A DNA stretch of 64,000 bases from Nitrospirillum sp034427435 (GCF_034427435.1 NZ_JAXQNP010000002.1:310001-374000); one strand, 5' to 3'. Counted from the first letter of the stretch, positions 34,830 to 44,342 are shown. The notes: a model not told the origin generated them from the sequence alone. Numbers and translations: made by a program.

Positions 34830-36170
34830 GTGTCCCGTTTCACCGCCCGTCTTCTTGCCGCCGGCACCGCCCTGGTCCTGGCCGGTACCGCCCTTGCCCA
34901 AACCAGCCCCCAGCCGGAACAGACACCGGGGGGCCAAGCCCCGACCAGCGGGTCGGATGGCGGTGGCCTGATCCTGCCGGGCGCCATCTCCTCGGGCTCC
35001 AGCGTCGCGGCACCCCAGCAGGCCCCGCAGCAAGCCCCCGGCCCCGCCATGGGCCCGGCCGCCGGGCCTGCGGCTGGCCCCAGCGCCGGTCCGCGCCAGG
35101 CGCCGGCCGCCCAGGCGCCCGTTGCCGGCCCGGCCGCGCCGGCCGGAGCACCGGCCGCGTCCAAGGTGGGCACGGTCACCGGCAACTGGCAGGTGGGACC
35201 GCAGGTCTACACCGATGGCAGCTTCAAGCTCTGCGAGGCGCAGGCCAGCTTCGACAACGGCTTGGCCCTGGTCTTCCTGGCCCTGCCCGTGCCCCAGGCC
35301 GAGCAGCAGGCCAAGAAGCTGCCGCCCAAGATCATCAACCTGGTGATCGGCGTGCCCGGCGCCAACATGCCGCCGGGCCAGGGTCCGGCCGTGAAGCTGA
35401 AGCTGGACGGCAAGCTGGAGCAGATGCGCGGCTCGCAGATCATCCAGCCGAACGCCATCATGACCGGCTTCGACCCGATGGACGCCAACTTCACGAAGGC
35501 GTTGCTGACGGCCAACAAGCTGGAGGTCAGCAGCCCCAACGACACCGCCACCTTCGTCCTGAAGGGCGGCACCAAGGCCTTCAAGGACCTGAACGCCTGC
35601 TTCGATCAGGCGATGGCCGGCAAGCTGCAGCTGCCGGCACCGCCGCCGGCCATCCCGCCGGCCTTCGCGCAACTGCTGATCGATGCCGGCCTGAAGGACG
35701 CCCACCCCCTGCCGGTGGACAAGATGTCGCCGCAGGAACGCCCCGGCGACTTCGCCTGGGCCGTCCAGAAGGACGTCATCGGCTCGCTGCGCTCGGTGGG
35801 CTTGAAGCCTGAGGCGGGTGACCTGGAAAAGGTGATGCAGAACTATCTGGACAGCCTGTCCAAGGGTTGCCAGGGCACCTACACCCCCACCAAGGGCAAG
35901 CTGGAAAAGCTGCTGCAGATCGACATGCAGACGGGCTCCGCCAGCTGCAAGACGGACAAGGGCGAGTTCTACGCCAACCTGATCCTGTACCTGACCAAGG
36001 ACCGGCAGCTGTTCATCATCTCGCATGAGGCGCCGGCGGCGTCCAAGGCCGTTGCCGACAACGCCGGCAACGCCATCGCCGGCGTGCTGCGCAAGAAGGC
36101 CAACGAGCCGCCGCCCGCCCAGGGCGCGCAGCAGCCCGGCCCCGCAGCCGGCCCGCGCAAGCAGCAGTAA
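34830..36170 (+). CDS. Exported Pro/Ala/Gly-rich protein, unknown
   Basis: 446 aa from GTG 34830. Signal peptide about 1-23 (LLAAGTALVLAGTALA). Residues about 25-110 are low complexity (repeats such as GPAAGPAAGP). A structured region (about 112-425) has several Cys residues (KLCEAQASF, LNACFDQ, SKGCQGTY, SASCKTDK), followed by a second Pro/Ala tail. The linker-core-linker layout suggests a periplasmic protein; no family recognised. A strong terminator follows. Confidence 0.75.
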   Translation: MSRFTARLLAAGTALVLAGTALAQTSPQPEQTPGGQAPTSGSDGGGLILPGAISSGSSVAAPQQAPQQAPGPAMGPAAGPAAGPSAGPRQAPAAQAPVAGPAAPAGAPAASKVGTVTGNWQVGPQVYTDGSFKLCEAQASFDNGLALVFLALPVPQAEQQAKKLPPKIINLVIGVPGANMPPGQGPAVKLKLDGKLEQMRGSQIIQPNAIMTGFDPMDANFTKALLTANKLEVSSPNDTATFVLKGGTKAFKDLNACFDQAMAGKLQLPAPPPAIPPAFAQLLIDAGLKDAHPLPVDKMSPQERPGDFAWAVQKDVIGSLRSVGLKPEAGDLEKVMQNYLDSLSKGCQGTYTPTKGKLEKLLQIDMQTGSASCKTDKGEFYANLILYLTKDRQLFIISHEAPAASKAVADNAGNAIAGVLRKKANEPPPAQGAQQPGPAAGPRKQQ

Positions 36171-36196
36171 ATCCAGCCACACGGCTGAAATGAGAG

Positions 36197-36229
36197 CGGG
36201 AGGGGTGCTGGCTCCTCCCGTTTTTCTTT
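36197..36229 (+). terminator. Rho-independent terminator
   Basis: CGGGAGG / CCTCCCG stem followed by TTTTTCTTT, 27 nt after the stop of the exported protein gene. Confidence 0.85.
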
Positions 36230-36245
36230 GTGCGGAACCAGAACC

Positions 36246-36336
36246 TAGGCCGCGGCCGCCGGGGCATTCCGGGGAGCGTCAGCGGACTGGAATGCAAGGA
36301 TAGCCAGGGGCCGGATGGACCGCCGACGCCTGAGGA
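36246..36336 (-). repeat. Structured intergenic repeat, copy C (lacks H1)
   Basis: H2 is reduced (GGCCGCGGCC), H3 GCATTCC/GGAATGC (36264-36295) surrounds the core loop GGGGAGCGTCAGCGGACT, and H4 is GGGCC-GGAT-GGACC (36308-36321, one mismatch). The ATG-containing hairpin H1 is absent; an unrelated terminator lies in its place. H4 again faces the stop of a gene, DUF1194 at 36347. Confidence 0.8.
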
Positions 36337-36346
36337 ACAAGAAGAA

Positions 36347-37093
36347 CTACACCACTTCCCGCACCAGCTTGGACAGGAAGGCGTCGGCGAAGGCGTGGCG
36401 GTTGGCGGCGGTGATGACGAAGGCGTCCTCCCCCGCCACGACGTTGTCGCGGTAGTACGGCTCCAGCCAGTCGTATTCGTCCAGGATGACCAGGCCGTTA
36501 ACCCCAACCCCGGCGGCCTGCGCGTGCGCGCGGGCAGAGCGGGGATCGATGCCGCCGTTGTTGAAGCCGTTGCTGACTAGGTCGATGGTGCGCCGGTCGG
36601 CACTGTAGGGACAGGCGTCCAACTGGCGCACCGCCTGGACGATGCAATCGCCCAGGGCCGTGTTGCCGCCCATGGCCACGCCGGGCGCGGCGTCGATGCG
36701 GTCGGCCAGGGCCAGCGCGTCCTGCGGCGTTGCCAGCAGGGTCCAAGGCACCAGCGTCGTCAGGGTGCCGGGGCCAGAGAACAGGGCCAGTTGCACCGCC
36801 ACCTTGCCCTTGGGCCCACCGGCCAGGGCCTGGTGCACCGCCTTGTCGCGGAAGGCGGCGGCATGGCCGCGCAACTGGAAGTCCAGCATCACCTTGGAAA
36901 TGCTGGCGGAACTGTCGACCGCCATCACCAACGCCAGGTCCACCGGCGTGCCCCCGGCCCGGGCCCAGGCGCGCCCCGCCCCCAGCGGGCTCGCCACCAT
37001 CGGTGCCATCAGGGCCGCGCCCATGCCGGCCAGCAGCGTGCGCCGCGTTGGCTTTGCCGCCCCTTGGCCATCCTTACCCACGTTTCGTCCCAT
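36347..37093 (-). CDS. DUF1194 (VWA-like) protein, Tat-exported
   Basis: 248 aa from ATG 37093. Twin-arginine signal (PTRRTLLAGMGAALMAP) and a von Willebrand A-like domain with the MIDAS-type sequence DLALVMAVDSSASIS, GGNTALGDCI and VSNGFNNGG. DUF1194 proteins are common, uncharacterised alphaproteobacterial exported proteins. It is downstream of mutY on the same strand, 43 nt away. Confidence 0.87.
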   Translation of the reverse strand: MGRNVGKDGQGAAKPTRRTLLAGMGAALMAPMVASPLGAGRAWARAGGTPVDLALVMAVDSSASISKVMLDFQLRGHAAAFRDKAVHQALAGGPKGKVAVQLALFSGPGTLTTLVPWTLLATPQDALALADRIDAAPGVAMGGNTALGDCIVQAVRQLDACPYSADRRTIDLVSNGFNNGGIDPRSARAHAQAAGVGVNGLVILDEYDWLEPYYRDNVVAGEDAFVITAANRHAFADAFLSKLVREVV

Positions 37094-37136
37094 ATGCGTG
37101 CAGCCCCACGGAGAAGCGCGGCGATCCTGCGGCGGA

Positions 37137-38246
37137 TCAGTCCTTGCCCCCGCCGCGCGCCCAGGTGACGACCTTGCGCATGACGGTGGGCAGGGCCTGG
37201 TCATGGAAATCGGCGGGGGCGCACCATACGCCTTCGACCGCCGCCCCCTCATCCGCCAGGTGGCCGCGAACGACGGTAAGTTCCAGGTGAAAATGGGTGA
37301 ATGTGTGGCGGACGATGCCCGGCAGGCGCTGCCAGTCCACCGCCGCCGGCGCCCAGGCCAGCGCCCGGGTATAGGCCAGGTCCGCGCCCGGCTCCCAGGC
37401 GCTGGACGGCACCTCCATCATCCCGCCCAGCAGGCCCGACTCGGGCCGGCGGCGCAGCAGCACCTGCCCCCGCGCGTTGGTCAGCCAGAAGGCCACGCCC
37501 CGGCGGGTGGGCTTGGCCGCCTTTTCCGCCTTGCGCGGCAGCAGGTCGGCGATGCCGTCCCGGCGTCCCCGGCAGGCATCCCGCCAGGGGCACAGCACGC
37601 AGCGCGGGTTGCGCAGGCTGCACAGCGTGGCCCCCAGGTCGAACAGCGCCTGGGTGTAGTCGCCCGGCCGCTTGTCCGGCACCAGGGCCGTGGCCAGCGC
37701 CTTGAGCTTGGGCTTGGAACCCGGCAACGGGTCGGTCACGGCATAGATGCGGGACAGCACGCGTTCCACATTGCCGTCCATGGCCGTGGCCGGCAGGTCG
37801 AAAGCGATGGCCGCGATGGCGGCGGCGGTATAGGCGCCGATGCCGGGCAGATCCAGCAGCGCGGACTCGTCGGCCGGGAAGCGGCCGCCGTGCCGCGCCA
37901 CCACCGCCTGGGCGCAGGCGTGCAGGTTGCGGGCGCGGGCGTAATAGCCGAGGCCGGCCCATTCCTTCAGCACCGCGTCCAGGTCCGCCGCCGCCAGGTC
38001 CGCGACCGTGGGCCAGCGGGCCAGGAAGCGCTGGAAGTAAGGCCCCACGGTCGCCACCGTCGTCTGCTGCAGCATGATTTCCGACAGCCAGACATGATAG
38101 GGATCGGCCACCGTTCCGGGGGCGGAACGCCAGGGCAGTTGGCGCCGGTGGGCGTCGTACCAGGCCAGCAGGTCGGCGGGCCGGGGGGCCGGCAGGTCAG
38201 GTCCGCCGGCGGGGCTGGCGGGGGAGGAGTCGCCTGCGACGATCAT
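37137..38246 (-). CDS. mutY: Adenine DNA glycosylase MutY
   Basis: Removes adenine mispaired with 8-oxoguanine. 369 aa from ATG 38246. Catalytic Glu in WLSEIMLQQTTVATV, helix-hairpin-helix LPGIGAYTAAAIAAIAF with the catalytic Asp in AMDGNVERVL, and the [4Fe-4S] cluster CSLRNPRCVLCPWRDAC. The C-terminal NUDIX-like domain (GVAFWLTNARGQVLLRRRPESGLLGGMMEVP) recognises 8-oxoG. The frame stays open far upstream through the DUF721 gene, but that extension has no family similarity. Divergent from DUF721. Confidence 0.95.
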   Translation of the reverse strand: MIVAGDSSPASPAGGPDLPAPRPADLLAWYDAHRRQLPWRSAPGTVADPYHVWLSEIMLQQTTVATVGPYFQRFLARWPTVADLAAADLDAVLKEWAGLGYYARARNLHACAQAVVARHGGRFPADESALLDLPGIGAYTAAAIAAIAFDLPATAMDGNVERVLSRIYAVTDPLPGSKPKLKALATALVPDKRPGDYTQALFDLGATLCSLRNPRCVLCPWRDACRGRRDGIADLLPRKAEKAAKPTRRGVAFWLTNARGQVLLRRRPESGLLGGMMEVPSSAWEPGADLAYTRALAWAPAAVDWQRLPGIVRHTFTHFHLELTVVRGHLADEGAAVEGVWCAPADFHDQALPTVMRKVVTWARGGGKD

Positions 38247-38300
38247 TGTATGGTCAAAGCCCCTTGCGGCGTGGTTCAACAGGCCCCAAACACTCTTCCC

Positions 38301-38867
38301 ATGGAAGGGGTCCCGGAAGGGGCGCCCCCAGCGGATACGCCGCCCCCGCAACTGTTTCAAGGTCCACCGACGCCCATGCCCGGCCCGCGCCCCATCGGCC
38401 GCCACCTGAACGCCATCGCCGGCAAGGCGCTGGGCCCGCACGGCCCCGCCTTCGCCACCCTGCTGGCCGAATGGGAGACCATCGTGGGCCCGCGTCTGGC
38501 CAGCGTCGCCCTGCCGCTGAAACTGCAATTCCCCAAGGGCCGGCAGGACGACGCCGTGCTGCACCTGGGCGTCTCCGGCCCCGCCGCCCTGTTCATCCAG
38601 CATGAGGAGCCGCAGATTCTGCAGCGCCTGAACGGCTTCTTCGGCTTTCGCGCCGTCGCGCGCCTGAAGCTGACGCAGGCCCCGCCCGCCACCAAGCGCC
38701 GCCGGGACCGCCCGGCGCCCACCCCCCGCCGCCTGTCGGCGGGCGAGGCGGCCGCGCTGGAAACCCAGACGGCGGCCGTGGAAAGCGGGGACCTGCGCGA
38801 GGCGCTGGCCAGCCTGGGCCGGGCCATCCTGGCGACCGAAAAGCCAGCCGGAACCCCTAGGCGATAG
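38301..38867 (+). CDS. DUF721 (DciA-like) protein
   Basis: 188 aa from ATG 38301; ATG 38250 and 38376 are alternatives, and none has a clear ribosome site. The DUF721 domain (GRHLNAIAGKALGPHGPAFATLLAEWETIVGPRLASVALPLKL, then VLHLGVSGPAALFIQHEEPQILQRLNGFFGF) is related to DciA, the helicase-loading factor of many bacteria without DnaC. The mutY-DUF721-DsbA-smc order is conserved in alphaproteobacteria. A basic C-terminal tail follows. Confidence 0.85.
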   Translation: MEGVPEGAPPADTPPPQLFQGPPTPMPGPRPIGRHLNAIAGKALGPHGPAFATLLAEWETIVGPRLASVALPLKLQFPKGRQDDAVLHLGVSGPAALFIQHEEPQILQRLNGFFGFRAVARLKLTQAPPATKRRRDRPAPTPRRLSAGEAAALETQTAAVESGDLREALASLGRAILATEKPAGTPRR

Positions 38868-38940
38868 TCTTTCGGAGGCGGCTTGCCGGCCCCCGCCGGC
38901 GCCCCCTATAGTCACTACAGTTGGTATCGGAGGAACTAAG

Positions 38941-39816
38941 GTGAACCTACATCTGCGTAATTCGTTGGCCGCCGCCGTGGTGGCCGCCGGCACCGTGACC
39001 GGTGCCCTGGTGGCCGGTGCTGCCAGCGCCCAGACGGCGGACGCCCCCGTCACCATCGACGTGGCGGCCGCGACCAGCCCGCGCGTGCTGGGCGACACCA
39101 AGGCGCCCATCGTGGTGGATGAATACGCCTCGTTCACCTGCCCGCACTGCGCCCATTTCGAAGAGGCCTTCCTGCCCCGGCTGAAGGCGGACTTCATCGA
39201 CACCGGCCAGGTGCAGCTGGTGTTCCACGACTTCCCGCTGGACCAGCTGGCCTTCGCCGCCGAGATGGCCGCCCGCTGCCTGCCGGCCGACCGCTACACC
39301 GCCGCCAAGGGCCTGATCTTCAAGACGCAGGCGCAGTGGGAACACGCCGACGATCCGCTGAAGGCCCTGCAGCAGACCCTGCGCCTGGGCGGCATGTCCG
39401 ACGCCGCCTTCACCGCCTGCCTGAGCAGCAAGCCGCTGCAGGACTTCATCACCCAGAGCCGGCTGGACGCATCGGAAAAGCTGGGCGTGGACGGCACCCC
39501 GACCTTCTTCATCAAGAAGGGCGACGCGGTGGTGGAAAAGATCGACAACCTGCGTGAATACAGCCAGCTGTCGGACGCGCTGGTGAAGGCGGGCGCCAAG
39601 GCGCCGGCCAACCCCGCCCCCGATCCGACCGCCGGCACCGCCGCCCAACCGGCAGCCGGCACGCCGGCCGCGTCCACCCCGGCCAGCCCGCCGGCTTCCA
39701 CCCCGGCCCCGGCCGCCAGCGCCAGCAGTGGCCCCAGCACCGGCGTGATCGTGGGCGGCATCGTGGCCGCGCTGGTCGTCCTGGGCGGGCTGTTCATGCT
39801 GACCCGCAAGAAGTGA
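38941..39816 (+). CDS. DsbA-like thiol oxidoreductase with C-terminal membrane anchor
   Basis: 291 aa, GTG start behind GGAGGAACTAAG. Signal peptide about 1-30, a DsbA-type domain (about 45-220) with active site FTCPHCAHFEEAF and the cis-Pro loop GVDGTPTFF. A Pro/Ala/Thr linker (about 222-265) leads to GPSTG, a hydrophobic span (VIVGGIVAALVVLGGLFML) and TRKK at the very end. That tripartite tail resembles a C-terminal sorting or tail anchor and would hold the enzyme at the membrane. It is paralogous to the next gene. Confidence 0.88.
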   Translation: MNLHLRNSLAAAVVAAGTVTGALVAGAASAQTADAPVTIDVAAATSPRVLGDTKAPIVVDEYASFTCPHCAHFEEAFLPRLKADFIDTGQVQLVFHDFPLDQLAFAAEMAARCLPADRYTAAKGLIFKTQAQWEHADDPLKALQQTLRLGGMSDAAFTACLSSKPLQDFITQSRLDASEKLGVDGTPTFFIKKGDAVVEKIDNLREYSQLSDALVKAGAKAPANPAPDPTAGTAAQPAAGTPAASTPASPPASTPAPAASASSGPSTGVIVGGIVAALVVLGGLFMLTRKK

Positions 39817-39899
39817 CATGGGATGGCGCGCCGGGGCGATCCCGGCGCGCCGCCTCATGACAATCAGTGCCGTCAACGTCGCGATCGAGGGGAATGGGG

Positions 39900-40619
39900 A
39901 TGATGGGGGGCAAGCGAGTTCGCGGCCTGCGCGGACCAATGGGAACCATGGCGCCGGCCGCCCGCGCCCTCGCGGCGGCGGCGGCTACCCTGCTGGCACC
40001 CGCCCTGGCGCTGGCCCAGGCGGCGCCCGCCGTACCCACGGCTTCGGCATCCACGGCCGGCATCGACATCGCCGCCGCCACCAGCACCCGCGCCATGGGC
40101 AGTGGCAATGCCCCGGTGGTGGTCGAGGAATACGCCTCCTACTCCTGCCCGCACTGCGCCCATTTCGAGGAAACGATGCTGCCCCGCCTGAAGGCGGACT
40201 TCATCACCACCGGCCAAGTGCGCTTCATCTTCCACGACACGCCCACCAACCGCGTGGGATACCTGGCCCACATGGCCACGCGCTGCCTGCCCGTCGCCAG
40301 CTATAACGACGCCCGCAGCCTGCTGTTCAGCACCCAGAACCAGTGGCTGGGCGCCAAGGACCCGGAGGCGGGCCTGAAGGAGATGATGGGCATGGCCGGC
40401 CTGCCCGGCCCGGCCTACGACGCCTGCGTCGCGAGCAAGCCGCTGCAGGACTATGTGGCCACCAGCAGCCAGGAGGCCACCGACGCCAAGATCGAAGTGA
40501 CGCCCACGCTGATCATCCGCAAGGGTGGCAAGGAAGTGGACCGCATCGCCGGTCCCAACGACTATGACAAGCTGGCCGCCGCCCTGGTCAAGGCCGGCGC
40601 CAAGGCCCCGAAGAAGTAA
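39900..40619 (+). CDS. DsbA-like thiol oxidoreductase
   Basis: 239 aa. The start is one of three clustered ATGs (39894, 39900, 39903); 39900 gives the best spacing to GAGGGG. Signal peptide (ARALAAAAATLLAPALALA) and DsbA domain with YSCPHCAHFEETM and cis-Pro EVTPTLII. It shares VVVxEYAS, CPHCAHFEE and LPRLKADFI with the gene 83 nt upstream, so the two arose by tandem duplication; it lacks the C-terminal anchor. smc begins 6 nt after it. Confidence 0.9.
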   Translation: MMGGKRVRGLRGPMGTMAPAARALAAAAATLLAPALALAQAAPAVPTASASTAGIDIAAATSTRAMGSGNAPVVVEEYASYSCPHCAHFEETMLPRLKADFITTGQVRFIFHDTPTNRVGYLAHMATRCLPVASYNDARSLLFSTQNQWLGAKDPEAGLKEMMGMAGLPGPAYDACVASKPLQDYVATSSQEATDAKIEVTPTLIIRKGGKEVDRIAGPNDYDKLAAALVKAGAKAPKK

Positions 40620-40625
40620 GCCCCC

Positions 40626-43600
40626 GTGCAATTCACCAAGCTCCGCATCTCCGGCTTCAAGTCCTTCGTGGACCCCACCGAGCTTTTGATCGAGCCCGGG
40701 ATGACCGGCATCGTCGGCCCCAATGGTTGCGGCAAGTCCAACCTGGTGGAGGCGTTGCGCTGGGCCATGGGCGAAACCTCGGCCAAGAAGATGCGCGGCG
40801 AGGACATGGACGACGTCATCTTCGGCGGCACGGCCACGCGCCCGGCGCGCAACCTGTGCGAAGTCGTCCTGCACCTGGACAGCCCGAACCTGACGGCTGG
40901 CACCCCGGGCGTCAAAGCGGACGCGGTCCAGGCGGAAATGGAAATCAGCCGCAAGCTGGAGCGCGGCGCGGGCTCGGACTACCGCATCAACGGCCGGCCC
41001 GCCCGCGCCCGCGACGTGCAGTTGCTGCTGGCCGACAACGCCTCGGGCGCCCATTCCCCGGCGCTGGTCAGCCAGGGCCGGGTCGGCGCCCTGATCAACG
41101 CCAAGCCGGGCGACCGCCGCCAGTTGCTGGAGGAGGCCGCCGGCATCACCGGCCTGCACTCCCGCCGGCATGAGGCGGAACTGAAGCTGAAGGCGGCGGA
41201 AACCAACCTGACGCGCCTGGACGACGTGGTCGTCACCATGGACGCGCAGTTGCAGAACCTGCGCAAGCAGGCCCGTCAGGCCGCCCGTTACCGCAACATC
41301 TCCGACCATATCCGCCGGGCGGAGGCGCTGCTGCTGCATCTGCGCTGGACCACCGCCACCGCCCAGGTCATGCAGGCCCGCGCCGGCTTCGACAAGGCGG
41401 AAGAGGCGGTGCGCGGCCTGATGCTGGCCGTGACGCAGGCCACCACCAAGCGCACCGATCTGGCCGCCAGCCTTCCGCCCAAGCGCCAGGCGGAGGCCGA
41501 GGCCGCCGCGGCCCTGCAACGCCTGCTGGTGGCGCGGGAACAGCTGGACGCGGAGGAGCGGCGCGCGACCGAGGCCCTGGCCACCTTGCAGCGCCGCCTG
41601 GCCCAGATCGAGGGCGACCTGGCGCGCGAAAAGGACCTGGCGGCCGACGCCGACCGCGCCCTGTCCCGCCTGGCGGAGGAACGGCAGGGCATCGCCGACG
41701 CGCAAGGGGACGAGGCCGAAAGCCAGGAACTGGCCAAGGCCCGCCTGGAGGAAATCCGCGACACCGTCGCCAGCCTGGACGCCGAGCTGGCCGCCGCCAC
41801 CGAGCGGCTGGCGGCGGACGAGGCCAAGCGCGCCCAGATCCAGCGCCAGGTGCAGGACCTGGATCAGCGCGTGGCCACCCTGCGCCGCCGCATCGAGGAG
41901 CATCAGGCCCAGAAGGCGGAGCTGGAGCGCCAGCAGGCCGCCCGCGATGACGTGGCGGAGGCGGAAGAGGCCATCCACCTGGCCGAGGAACGGCTGGAGC
42001 TGGCCAAGGCGGCGGCGGAAGAGGCCGAGCAGGCCAAGGCGGAGGCCGAGCAGGCCGCCAACGCCGCCCGCGCGCTGGGCACGCAAGAGCAGGCGACCGC
42101 CCGCGACGCCCTGCAACGCGCCGAGGGCGACCGCGCCCGGCTGACGGCCGAGGCCGACGCCATCACCCGCCTGCTGAAGGCCGGCGCCGGCGACCTGTTC
42201 CCGCCCCTGGTGGACGCGCTGACCGTGGCCAAGGGATATGAGCAGGCCCTGGCCGCCGCCTTGGGCGACGCCCTGACCGCGCCGCTGGATGAGGCCGCCG
42301 CCGTCCACTGGCGCGCCCTCCCCGCCCTGGCCCAGGTGGCCCCCCTGCCGGACGGGGCCGAGCCCCTGGCCGCCAAGGTGAAGGCGCCGGGCGCGCTGGA
42401 CCGCTGCCTGGCCCATGTCGGCATCGTCGCCGACGCCACCACCGGCAACCGCCTGGCGCCCGCCCTGGTGCCAGGCCAGGTGCTGGTGACCCGCGACGGG
42501 GCGGCCTGGCGCTGGGACGGCCACTGCATCGCCGCCGGCGCCCCCACCGCTGCGGCGGAACGCCTGCGCCAGCGCAACCGCCTGACGGAACTGACTCAGG
42601 AGATCGCCCAGGCCGACGCCCTGGTGGCCGAGGCCCGCGCCGCCTATGAGGCGGTGAAGGACGCGGCGGAGGAGCGCGTGGCCCAGGCGCTGCGCGCCGT
42701 GGAGCAGGCGTCGGCCAAGGACCGCGCCGCCCGTGATGCCGTCAGCGCCGCCTTCCGCGCCGTGGCCGACGCCCGCGCCACCCACGCCCGCGTGGCCCAG
42801 GCCGCCGCCGCCGTGGCCAGCCGCCTGGCCGCCCTGGCCGAGACCCTGGACCAGATGACGGCGGATGAGGAGGACCTGCGGGAACGCTGGGCCGAGGCCC
42901 GCGCCACGCTGGAGGAATTGCCGCCGCCGGGCGAGGGCCGCGAGCAGATCGCCGAGGCCCGCCTCCGGCTGACGGAGGCGCGCGGCACCCAGGCGGAGGC
43001 GCAGAACGCCCTGGACCGCCTGCTGCGCGAGGCGGAGGACCGCCGCCGCCGGCTGGATGCCATCGCCGCCGAGGAGTCCTCATGGCGTCAGCGCCGGGAC
43101 GGCACCGGCGGCCGCCTGGCGGAGCTGACCGAGCGTGCCCAGGAGGCCCGCGAGGAACAGGAGCGCCTGGCCGAGCGCCCGGCGGAAATCGAGGAAGAGC
43201 GCCTGACCCTGGCCGACCTGATCCATGAGGCGGAACGGGTGCGTGGCCGCGCCGGTGACGACCTGGCGGAAGCCGAGGGCGCGCTGACCAGCGCCGAGCG
43301 CACCTTGAAGGAGGCGGAGAACGGCCTGGCCGACGCGCGCGAGGCCCGCGCCCATGCCGAGGCCGCCGTGGGCTCCGCCCTCCAGCACCTGGACACGGTG
43401 AAGGAGCGCATCGCCGAGCGGCTGGACTGCCCGCCCGAGCAGGTGCTGGCCCTGGCCGGCCTGGACGAGGGCGAGCCCCTGCCCGAGGCCCATGCCGTGG
43501 AGCAGCGCCTGGGCCGGCTGGAGGCCGAGCGCGACAACATGGGCCCCGTCAACCTGCGCGCCGAGCAGGAGGTGCAGGAGCTGGACGAGCAGATCGGCGT

Positions 43601-44165
43601 GATGAAGACGGAGCGGGAGGACCTGGTGTCCGCCATCGCCCGCCTGCGCCAGGGCATTTCTGGCCTGAACAAGGAGGCGCGGGAGCGTCTGCTGGCCGCC
43701 TTCCACAAGGTGGATGCCCATTTCCAGGAGATGTTCACCCAGCTGTTCGGCGGCGGCCGCGCCCAATTGAAGCTGACCGACACCGAGGATCCGCTGGACG
43801 CCGGCCTGGAGATCTATGCCAGCCCGCCGGGCAAGAAGCTGCAGATCCTGTCGCTGCTGTCGGGCGGCGAGCAGGCGCTGACCGCCATCGCCCTGCTGTT
43901 CGCCGTCTTCCTGTGCAACCCGGCGCCCATCTGCGTGCTGGACGAGGTGGACGCGCCGCTGGACGAGGCCAACGTGGGCCGCTTCTGCGACCTGGTGGAG
44001 GAGATGGCGCGGGCGGGCCACACCCGTTTCCTGATCATCAGCCACCACCGCCTGACCATGTCGCGCATGGACCGTCTGTTCGGCGTCACCATGGCGGAGC
44101 GGGGCGTGTCGCAACTGGTGTCCGTCGACCTGGCGACCGCCGAGGAATTGCAAGCCGCCGAATAG
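40626..44165 (+). CDS. smc: Chromosome segregation protein SMC
   Basis: Chromosome condensation ATPase, 1179 aa, GTG start. N-terminal Walker A GPNGCGKSN (about 31-39), a coiled-coil arm with long Ala/Glu/Arg heptads (about 170-500), hinge (about 500-620, with GDLFPPLVDALTV and APGALDRCLAHV), a second arm, then signature LSLLSGGEQALTAIALLFAVF and Walker B CVLDEVDAPLDEANV. Full length. The scpA/scpB partners are not in the window. It lies directly after the DsbA-like genes. Confidence 0.96.
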   Translation: MQFTKLRISGFKSFVDPTELLIEPGMTGIVGPNGCGKSNLVEALRWAMGETSAKKMRGEDMDDVIFGGTATRPARNLCEVVLHLDSPNLTAGTPGVKADAVQAEMEISRKLERGAGSDYRINGRPARARDVQLLLADNASGAHSPALVSQGRVGALINAKPGDRRQLLEEAAGITGLHSRRHEAELKLKAAETNLTRLDDVVVTMDAQLQNLRKQARQAARYRNISDHIRRAEALLLHLRWTTATAQVMQARAGFDKAEEAVRGLMLAVTQATTKRTDLAASLPPKRQAEAEAAAALQRLLVAREQLDAEERRATEALATLQRRLAQIEGDLAREKDLAADADRALSRLAEERQGIADAQGDEAESQELAKARLEEIRDTVASLDAELAAATERLAADEAKRAQIQRQVQDLDQRVATLRRRIEEHQAQKAELERQQAARDDVAEAEEAIHLAEERLELAKAAAEEAEQAKAEAEQAANAARALGTQEQATARDALQRAEGDRARLTAEADAITRLLKAGAGDLFPPLVDALTVAKGYEQALAAALGDALTAPLDEAAAVHWRALPALAQVAPLPDGAEPLAAKVKAPGALDRCLAHVGIVADATTGNRLAPALVPGQVLVTRDGAAWRWDGHCIAAGAPTAAAERLRQRNRLTELTQEIAQADALVAEARAAYEAVKDAAEERVAQALRAVEQASAKDRAARDAVSAAFRAVADARATHARVAQAAAAVASRLAALAETLDQMTADEEDLRERWAEARATLEELPPPGEGREQIAEARLRLTEARGTQAEAQNALDRLLREAEDRRRRLDAIAAEESSWRQRRDGTGGRLAELTERAQEAREEQERLAERPAEIEEERLTLADLIHEAERVRGRAGDDLAEAEGALTSAERTLKEAENGLADAREARAHAEAAVGSALQHLDTVKERIAERLDCPPEQVLALAGLDEGEPLPEAHAVEQRLGRLEAERDNMGPVNLRAEQEVQELDEQIGVMKTEREDLVSAIARLRQGISGLNKEARERLLAAFHKVDAHFQEMFTQLFGGGRAQLKLTDTEDPLDAGLEIYASPPGKKLQILSLLSGGEQALTAIALLFAVFLCNPAPICVLDEVDAPLDEANVGRFCDLVEEMARAGHTRFLIISHHRLTMSRMDRLFGVTMAERGVSQLVSVDLATAEELQAAE

Positions 44166-44342
44166 GCGGGTGGGGGAATTTTCCCGTCCCGCGACAACTG
44201 GCGCCGTGCGCCGGTGGGCCGGCCCTGGTAGGAAGAACCCGGCTGCACTATCTTAAGAAGAAGGGCCCTGGGGCGGGGCCCGGCGGTTGGGGCTTGTCAA
44301 TCCGGCGGCAGTGGCCGAACCGGAAGCGTGAGGGAGACTGAA

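Noticed and set aside
36642..38300. Long plus-strand frame leading into DUF721
   Set aside because: It is antisense to DUF1194 and mutY; only the last part, from about 38301, matches the DUF721 family.
38247..39203. Upstream extension of the mutY frame to 39203
   Set aside because: The extension lies antisense to the DUF721 and DsbA genes and has no similarity to MutY, which starts normally at 38246.
39873..42785. 970-codon minus-strand frame opposite smc
   Set aside because: Gly/Gln/His/Leu-rich antisense shadow of the smc and DsbA genes.
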